From the NCBI GenBank assembly GCA_002498845.1, contig DAJC01000037.1:1-46227 (forward strand): 46,227 nt of DNA. The letters run 5' to 3'. The translations under genes and the position numbers were made by a program. Within the stretch, counting starts at the first letter, position 1. Each line of letters starts with the position of its first letter. This document shows positions 41,818-46,227 of this stretch, in pieces. The stretch is from Thermoplasmatales archaeon UBA509. GTDB lineage: Archaea > Thermoplasmatota > Thermoplasmata > Thermoplasmatales > Thermoplasmataceae. The notes under the pieces are model-generated. The model saw only the letters and a list, made by a program, of their open reading frames with translations. It was not told the origin of the DNA and did not search any database.

Positions 41818-43922
41818 CTTATCACATCTAATTTCCTGTAGGATGGCTCGTAAATCTGCCCGGCGCTCTTAAGCCTGGCGATCGCCTCCACTGCTCTTTC
41901 TGCGGTAAGTCCTCTGGATGCTGATATGGCAATAACATCGTCGATGTCCGCCTGATTCTTCTCCTTCTTTATTTCCCGTATTATGTCGAATACAGTCTCC
42001 AGATCTGACCGCTGCTTTGAGCTTGTTCCCGTATACAAGATATCTATGTCAAGTTCACCATTGTTCATTGAAACGTCCTTGAGATAGTAGTCCACTATCT
42101 TCTTGGCCAGCAGGGCGTCTGCTGTGGTTACAATGGGGGAAAGCCTGGCCTTGGCAGCTGCCTCTGCCAGCCTGATGGTGGATTCCAGCTGCCGGGCTGT
42201 TATTGGTATGGAATCCGGATTACCTCCCCTTGTCTTGACGTATTCTTCCTTTAGAACCTGGATAGCATCGTCTGAAAGCCGTGGGAATATCCTGGTCCTT
42301 GCATATGAAACATATTTCCTGATGAGTTCCTTCTCCACGGCCGGCTTGAAACCCTGTTCTTCAGGTATCTCGAAGTCAGAGATCTCATTGAGTTCAAGGC
42401 TCCGGTAAATTTCACCGACCCTGTGGGCTTTCAGTACGTGGTCAGCAAGCCTTTCGTCATTATTCCTGTCTGGCCTGTCGATGATCTTGAATATAACGTC
42501 AAACCTTGAGAGAAGGGGCGGTGGAAAGTCAATCTGGTCCACTATTGGCCTGTTCTGATCATATCTCCCGAATTTGGGATTTGCTGCACCCAGAATAGAA
42601 CATCTAGACTTAAGGGTGGCCATTATGCCTGCCTTGCTTATGGTTATGGTCTGCTGCTCCATGGCTTCGTGCATTGCCGCAGTATCCTTGTCATCCATCT
42701 TGTCAAGCTCATCGATTGCTGCAAAGCCGTTGTCTGCAAGCACCAGTGCTCCGGCTTCCAGAGTCCATCTGCCTTCTCCGAAGTCATCTCTTACTGCTGC
42801 TGCCGTAAGTCCAGCCGCACTGGACCCCCTGCCAAAGGCAAAAACACCACGTGGAGAAATCTCTGTCATGTACTTCAAAAGCTGGGACTTGGCTGTTCCA
42901 GGGTCGCCCACCATAAGTATGTGGATATCACCCCTCATGGTAGTTCCGTCCCTCATGACCTTACGGACTCCTCCAAACATCTGGAGAACAAGTGTTGTTT
43001 TCACCATTTCCATGCCATATATTGTGGGTGCAATGGATGTGGCCAGAACATCAATTATATTGGGCGTACGTGACAGTTCAACTATCTTCTCCTCATCTTC
43101 AGTTGAAATGTTGATCTCCTCAAGCTCCTTCGACTTCTTATAGTGAAGAGCGTAGAAGAAGATGTCATATTCAGTGAGCATTATGTTTCCGGCCCTCTTC
43201 TGCTCTGCACGGAGGATTCCGTCGATTGTCACTCTGTCGCCAGGAAACAGCCTTCCCGTGATGTCATCTTCCATTATGACTGCTATTCTCTGGGGCTGGG
43301 TTCCGCCCTCAAGCGTCTCAGGATTTTCCTGGAGCTCCACCTTTTGTGTATCCACAAACTCAGAAAGATCCGATTTCAACTTGAATTTTGCCTTGGAATG
43401 ATCCAGGCCGCTCTCCAGCTTTCCCTGACACTCCTGCGGTTCATCCAGCTTCCCCCGTTCCTGATGAACGAGATTTATCTCGCCACATACGCTGCATTCA
43501 AATGCAGCTATCTGGAGCCGTGGGAGAACTTCGGTATTTTTCCTTATTATTCCAGTTATGCTGAGCAGTTTGCCTATATCCGGACTCCTCAACTGCCTGA
43601 TTTCCTTGCGGAATGCAGGATCCTCGCTAATGTCGGTGATCCTGAGATTTATTCTTGTGACATTTCCCCGATCATGGCGCATCATTTCCTTCAGGACGTC
43701 TTCTCCCAGTGAAATGAAAAGCTCCGGATCCTCAGCCAGTCCCTGGTCAAAGCCATTGCTTCGGCCATACTCTGAAATGTCCCTGAATGATACGTATAAG
43801 GATTTTTCCTCCGGATACATTGCACTCAGCTTGTTTATCCTGTCAAGATACCCGAATTCCGAAAATATCCTCATCCACCCGGCCTTAATCTTTTCCGGGT
43901 CATCCATAAGGGAAGTAATCAT
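41814..43922 (-). CDS. mcm: MCM replicative helicase
   Basis: The 702-aa product has the N-terminal MCM domain, then the AAA+ core with Walker A GDPGTAKSQLL, Walker B ADNGFAAIDELDKM, and the arginine-finger motif PPLLSRFDVIF, ending in a winged helix. It is the hexameric replicative helicase. The zinc site is odd: C143-x2-C146 and Cys165 are present but the fourth ligand (expected in CxxC) is Lys, reading ECQGKLESG. It starts the mcm-DUF424-ubiE run; TATA-like TATTTTAGTA is about 28 nt upstream. Confidence 0.96.
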   Translation of the reverse strand: MITSLMDDPEKIKAGWMRIFSEFGYLDRINKLSAMYPEEKSLYVSFRDISEYGRSNGFDQGLAEDPELFISLGEDVLKEMMRHDRGNVTRINLRITDISEDPAFRKEIRQLRSPDIGKLLSITGIIRKNTEVLPRLQIAAFECSVCGEINLVHQERGKLDEPQECQGKLESGLDHSKAKFKLKSDLSEFVDTQKVELQENPETLEGGTQPQRIAVIMEDDITGRLFPGDRVTIDGILRAEQKRAGNIMLTEYDIFFYALHYKKSKELEEINISTEDEEKIVELSRTPNIIDVLATSIAPTIYGMEMVKTTLVLQMFGGVRKVMRDGTTMRGDIHILMVGDPGTAKSQLLKYMTEISPRGVFAFGRGSSAAGLTAAAVRDDFGEGRWTLEAGALVLADNGFAAIDELDKMDDKDTAAMHEAMEQQTITISKAGIMATLKSRCSILGAANPKFGRYDQNRPIVDQIDFPPPLLSRFDVIFKIIDRPDRNNDERLADHVLKAHRVGEIYRSLELNEISDFEIPEEQGFKPAVEKELIRKYVSYARTRIFPRLSDDAIQVLKEEYVKTRGGNPDSIPITARQLESTIRLAEAAAKARLSPIVTTADALLAKKIVDYYLKDVSMNNGELDIDILYTGTSSKQRSDLETVFDIIREIKKEKNQADIDDVIAISASRGLTAERAVEAIARLKSAGQIYEPSYRKLDVIR

Positions 43923-44077
43923 TTACATGGTGAGTCTCAAACTTACTAAAATACATTTGTTATCGCTAACGCATTCGGGTTCCATGCATGGAAAAATTCA
44001 TAATATGCCTGTTTCAAAACCCCCGATATGCTGGCTCTTGCCTCGGAGAAAATATCATAATCATGTCTTGAAAAAAT

Positions 44078-44084
44078 TATATAC
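44078..44084 (+). promoter_or_regulatory. TATA box of tRNA-Thr
   Basis: TTATATA is centred 28 nt before the mature 5' end of the tRNA at 44109, in the correct place for its transcription. Confidence 0.6.
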
Positions 44085-44108
44085 CGTCCAAAACATCACC
44101 ATTGCCGT

Positions 44109-44182
44109 GCCGTCGTAGCTCAGCCTGGTAGAGCGCGTGCTTGGTAAGCACGAGGTCGCGGGATCGAATCCCGTCGGCGGCT
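44109..44182 (+). tRNA. trnT: tRNA-Thr (anticodon GGT)
   Basis: A full 74-nt cloverleaf can be drawn: acceptor GCCGTCG pairs with CGGCGGC (one T-G wobble), D-arm GCTC/GAGC, anticodon stem CGTGC/GCACG with loop TTGGTAA (anticodon GGT at 44143-44145), and T-stem GCGGG/CCCGT with loop ATCGAAT. The discriminator is T at 44182, which suits archaeal tRNA-Thr. No intron and no encoded CCA. The right-hand neighbour appears to be an integrated element, so this tRNA may be its target. Confidence 0.95.
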
Positions 44183-44335
44183 CTCTGAATTTTCCCCGTT
44201 CTGTGAAATATTTTCAAGACCATGTCTGAAAGCGTTTCCAAGTGCGTATTCGAGGAATTTGGAGATGTTGATGCCATATCTGTGTGCTTTTTCTACGAGT
44301 TCTTCATCAACTTTTAAAGTTAGATTCCTTTGCAT
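44120..44335 (-). CDS. Ribbon-helix-helix protein whose frame runs into tRNA-Thr
   Basis: From the ATG at 44335 (or 44347) the first ~43 residues form a CcdA-like ribbon-helix-helix: NLTLKVDEELVEKAHRYGIN, then ISKFLEYALGNAFRHGLENI. The last ~20 residues (SRRRDSIPRPRAYQARALPG) are simply the antisense of the tRNA. So the frame crosses the tRNA 3' end, the likely attachment site, and its C-terminus may differ in the free element. Could be an antitoxin-like regulator; no toxin gene is next to it. Confidence 0.6.
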   Translation of the reverse strand: MQRNLTLKVDEELVEKAHRYGINISKFLEYALGNAFRHGLENISQNGENSESRRRDSIPRPRAYQARALPG

Positions 44336-44374
44336 GTGCATGCACATGTCGTTTAAGGAATTTAAACACTCACA

Positions 44375-45022
44375 TTATTGATTACCACAGCTTCCATGAT
44401 GCCATCCCTGTTCCTTCAGGTATCGAACCATGTCTTTGTAATCATCATCCCCATACTTCATTTCAACTGGCTTCCCGCAAATGCTACATGGATACGTTAT
44501 CTTGAAATCCCTCTCAGCCTCATCATATCCGTCGCCCCAGCCATCTTCGTATCCTTTCTTCTTCCCATTTTCGTAAGATAACCTTTCAAGCTTTGGAAGC
44601 TTAACTTTCGCTTTCTCTAAATCCTCCTCGGTCATCGTTTTAACAGGTTCAGGATCCCTGAAATGTGAGAAATCCGGGTGGCCACCTTCCTTATGGCACC
44701 TGTCGCATTTTCCATCTTTCCAGAGTGTCCATTCATTGCCGCACTTCTTGCATATCCCCCAACTTGCATAACGATTCCAAGCTTCATGAAATCCTCTAAT
44801 ATACGAGATAACAGCTTCGTTAACAGGTAATCTCACTATTTCTTTTTGGAGTTCGAATTTATTAGTGAGAATTTCGGTCATGACCTGCGCATATGACCTG
44901 CTACCCTTAACAGCATCAAGGTTCTCCTTGAGTTTCCTGTTCAGGTGTATTGTGACAGGAGGGTTCTCCAGCTGATAGCGAACATGGGAAGGCGGATAAT
45001 GCCGAGCTTTTGGCATGTTCAA
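44375..45022 (-). CDS. RHH and zinc-finger protein of mobile-element type
   Basis: The 215-aa product has an N-terminal ribbon-helix-helix (VTIHLNRKLKENLDAVKGSR), then a zinc ribbon CKKCGNEWTLWKDGKCDRCH (about 91-110), a charged linker, and a C-terminal finger starting CSICGKPVEM and ending with HHGSC. This arrangement resembles DNA-binding proteins of archaeal plasmids and viruses. It likely controls element genes. It lies beside another RHH protein, 3' of tRNA-Thr. Confidence 0.72.
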   Translation of the reverse strand: MNMPKARHYPPSHVRYQLENPPVTIHLNRKLKENLDAVKGSRSYAQVMTEILTNKFELQKEIVRLPVNEAVISYIRGFHEAWNRYASWGICKKCGNEWTLWKDGKCDRCHKEGGHPDFSHFRDPEPVKTMTEEDLEKAKVKLPKLERLSYENGKKKGYEDGWGDGYDEAERDFKITYPCSICGKPVEMKYGDDDYKDMVRYLKEQGWHHGSCGNQ

Positions 45023-45532
45023 TCAATGAAAATCATCTATATTAACATTTACAAAATCACATAATGGTCATCTACAAATCACATACCTGTTCTATAGGTA
45101 AGAATTATGGGAAAACGCTGAATTTTTCAGTCTAACTAAATTTTGACCTTTATCACCCTCATGGGCTATATACATGCGAAAATCCCCCTCTTTGAACTTG
45201 CAGTTTCTCCAGGGTTTCAGTCTAAGTTGCCATCCGATCTAACATGGAAAAACGGTCTAAAATTAACGGTTGATTGTATTCACGTTCCGACTTTGATAGA
45301 TAAACCCCTCGACAACTCACAGAAACAGAGGAATAGCACTTTTCCGTTAAACTCTTGAAAAGGTATCTTCCTACTGTTATTTCTGGAAGGGAAAAAAACA
45401 TTTTATGTTATCGAAAAGTAACAGTACGATCCTCCTCCTGAACAATTGCTTCAGGAAAGCCATTATGCTGTTTCTGGAAGATGTGTAGGAGGTATCAGAC
45501 ACAACTAATTTTTCTCACAATAACGACAACTA
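45023..45532. other. Intergenic stretch of the right-hand region
   Basis: These 510 bp have no supported gene. The short motif TTTCAGTCTAA occurs twice (near 45126 and 45215), and TCCTGA (45436-45441) with TCAGGA (45451-45456) forms a 6-bp hairpin with a 9-nt loop. A rightward 71-aa frame (45143-45358) is not convincing. Possibly a control region of the putative second element. Confidence 0.35.
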
Positions 45533-45829
45533 CTAGGTAAGGTTGCTCAAGCGTTTTGCAATTTCCTCTCCGATATTTTCTCTATCAAGATCTTCTATAG
45601 ATGTTTTAAGATAGAGGTGCCCGTCTCTTAGTTCGATTGAGCTTACAAACAACAAAGGATCCAAGGAAGCCACTACGTGAACAATTTCCAAAATAATATC
45701 TGGTGTTATGCGTTCTTTACTTTCGGATTTTAGTTTCTCTATGAACCCAGTCAAGAAATCCGTCTTTCTCGATGATATTATAACAAAATTTTCTGAGAAG
45801 TTCAAATCTCTATCATTGGTATCTTCCAT
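45533..45829 (-). CDS. Hypothetical protein, about 98 aa
   Basis: The ATG at 45829 gives 98 aa; a TTG at 45838 overlaps the previous stop (TTGA) and would add three residues. The product is acidic, predicted alpha/beta, with SRKTDFLTGFIEKLKSE and FVSSIELRDGHLYLKTSIED. No membrane helix, no cysteine, no known family. It is coupled to the membrane protein gene upstream, so they may work together. Confidence 0.55.
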   Translation of the reverse strand: MEDTNDRDLNFSENFVIISSRKTDFLTGFIEKLKSESKERITPDIILEIVHVVASLDPLLFVSSIELRDGHLYLKTSIEDLDRENIGEEIAKRLSNLT

Positions 45830-45834
45830 AGTTA

Positions 45835-46227
45835 TCAAACCACCGCTTTGGAACTCCAGTCAAATACAGCGTTAGACCCTTGTTCTATCATGCTCTTTCC
45901 TGTTTCTTTTCCAATTTCCCCAGCCCATGATAATGAAGTACCAGACCTTGCATGAGCAAATTCAGCGAAGGCTTTTCCAATCCTGTAAGTGAGCGCGTTA
46001 ACTCCAGTAGTATTCGATGTTTCCATTGCCCCGGAAATCATCGCCTCCTTAATTGGATGTTCGTCGTGTTCGTTTCTGTTCTTCATGGCTGAGTAAACAG
46101 ATGAGGCTGCTTTTTCAAGATAGTAATGATGGTGAATAAAAGCAGTTATAATGCAAGCGACATGGGACAAAACACAGGTAACACCAAGGGCTGCTCCAAT
46201 TATGGCTCCCTTGGCTAGCCCCTTTAC
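45835..46227 (-). CDS. Partial glycine-rich membrane protein (5' end off window)
   Basis: The frame is open to the right window edge, so the start is missing; the visible 130 residues contain a small-residue helix GAIIGAALGVTCVLSHVACI (with GxxxG-like spacing) and a soluble C-terminus with ETSNTTGVNALTYRIGKAF. A TTG at 46170 could be a start only by chance, as the frame reads on well upstream. Glycine-zipper spans occur in pore-forming or virion membrane proteins, but the function is unknown. Confidence 0.5.
   Translation of the reverse strand, partial: VKGLAKGAIIGAALGVTCVLSHVACIITAFIHHHYYLEKAASSVYSAMKNRNEHDEHPIKEAMISGAMETSNTTGVNALTYRIGKAFAEFAHARSGTSLSWAGEIGKETGKSMIEQGSNAVFDWSSKAVV

Noticed and set aside
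45143..45358. Rightward 71-aa frame in the right-hand region
   Set aside because: No ribosome binding site or TATA box at a fitting distance and no motif.

Overview
The window is archaeal and looks like a Thermoplasmatales genome (a wall-less, acidophilic euryarchaeal relative of Thermoplasma, Ferroplasma or Cuniculiplasma). Support: membrane-anchored archaeal LonB, MCM, diphthine synthase, KEOPS Cgi121, fibrillarin, MBF1, archaeal-type AlaRS and AspRS, DUF2070 and DUF424 proteins, a thermopsin-type acid protease, and many TATA boxes about 25 nt upstream of start codons (leaderless genes). I do not claim a species.

Region 1 (1-7051) is a small, apparently complete integrated element. A 15-bp sequence that reads like the 3' end of a tRNA gene plus three bases occurs at 1-15 and again at 7037-7051, and a tyrosine recombinase gene ends 42 bp inside the right copy. 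The element has: (a) a leftward module of a P-loop ATPase followed by three small proteins, two of them membrane proteins; (b) a ~680-bp gene-free stretch with GGTTCCA repeats, a candidate origin; (c) a tightly coupled leftward operon of AbrB-like regulator, 50-aa protein, Hfq/LSm-like protein, 34-aa CxxC protein and superfamily 3 helicase; (d) a rightward 142-aa gene with an 18-bp perfect palindrome over its predicted transcription start; (e) the integrase. It is most like a minimal provirus or integrative plasmid and is the most novel part of the window.

Region 2 (7052-44182) is host chromosome. From left to right it carries a DPM1-like glycosyltransferase with a GtrA domain, a thermopsin-family surface protein, dCMP deaminase, a DedA protein, the sdhABCD operon, a lone ChrB-type protein, an hsp20-plus-repressor operon with a clear operator, a long leftward run (lonB, cgi121, pfkB-type kinase, gamma-carbonic-anhydrase-like protein, enolase, dphB), a winged-helix protein, DUF2070, an NAD-kinase/AcoX-like protein, a site-2-protease-like protein that has lost its zinc ligands, alaS, a methyltransferase, flpA, an MBF1-type factor, a csaA/3-hydroxyacyl-CoA dehydrogenase pair, aspS, an NfeD/ClpP-class membrane protein, the mcm-DUF424-ubiE operon and tRNA-Thr(GGT).

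Region 3 (44183-46227) lies just 3' of tRNA-Thr and changes character: two ribbon-helix-helix proteins, one of whose reading frames runs antisense into the tRNA, and unknown small or membrane proteins, the last one cut by the window edge. This is probably the edge of a second tRNA-targeted integrated element.
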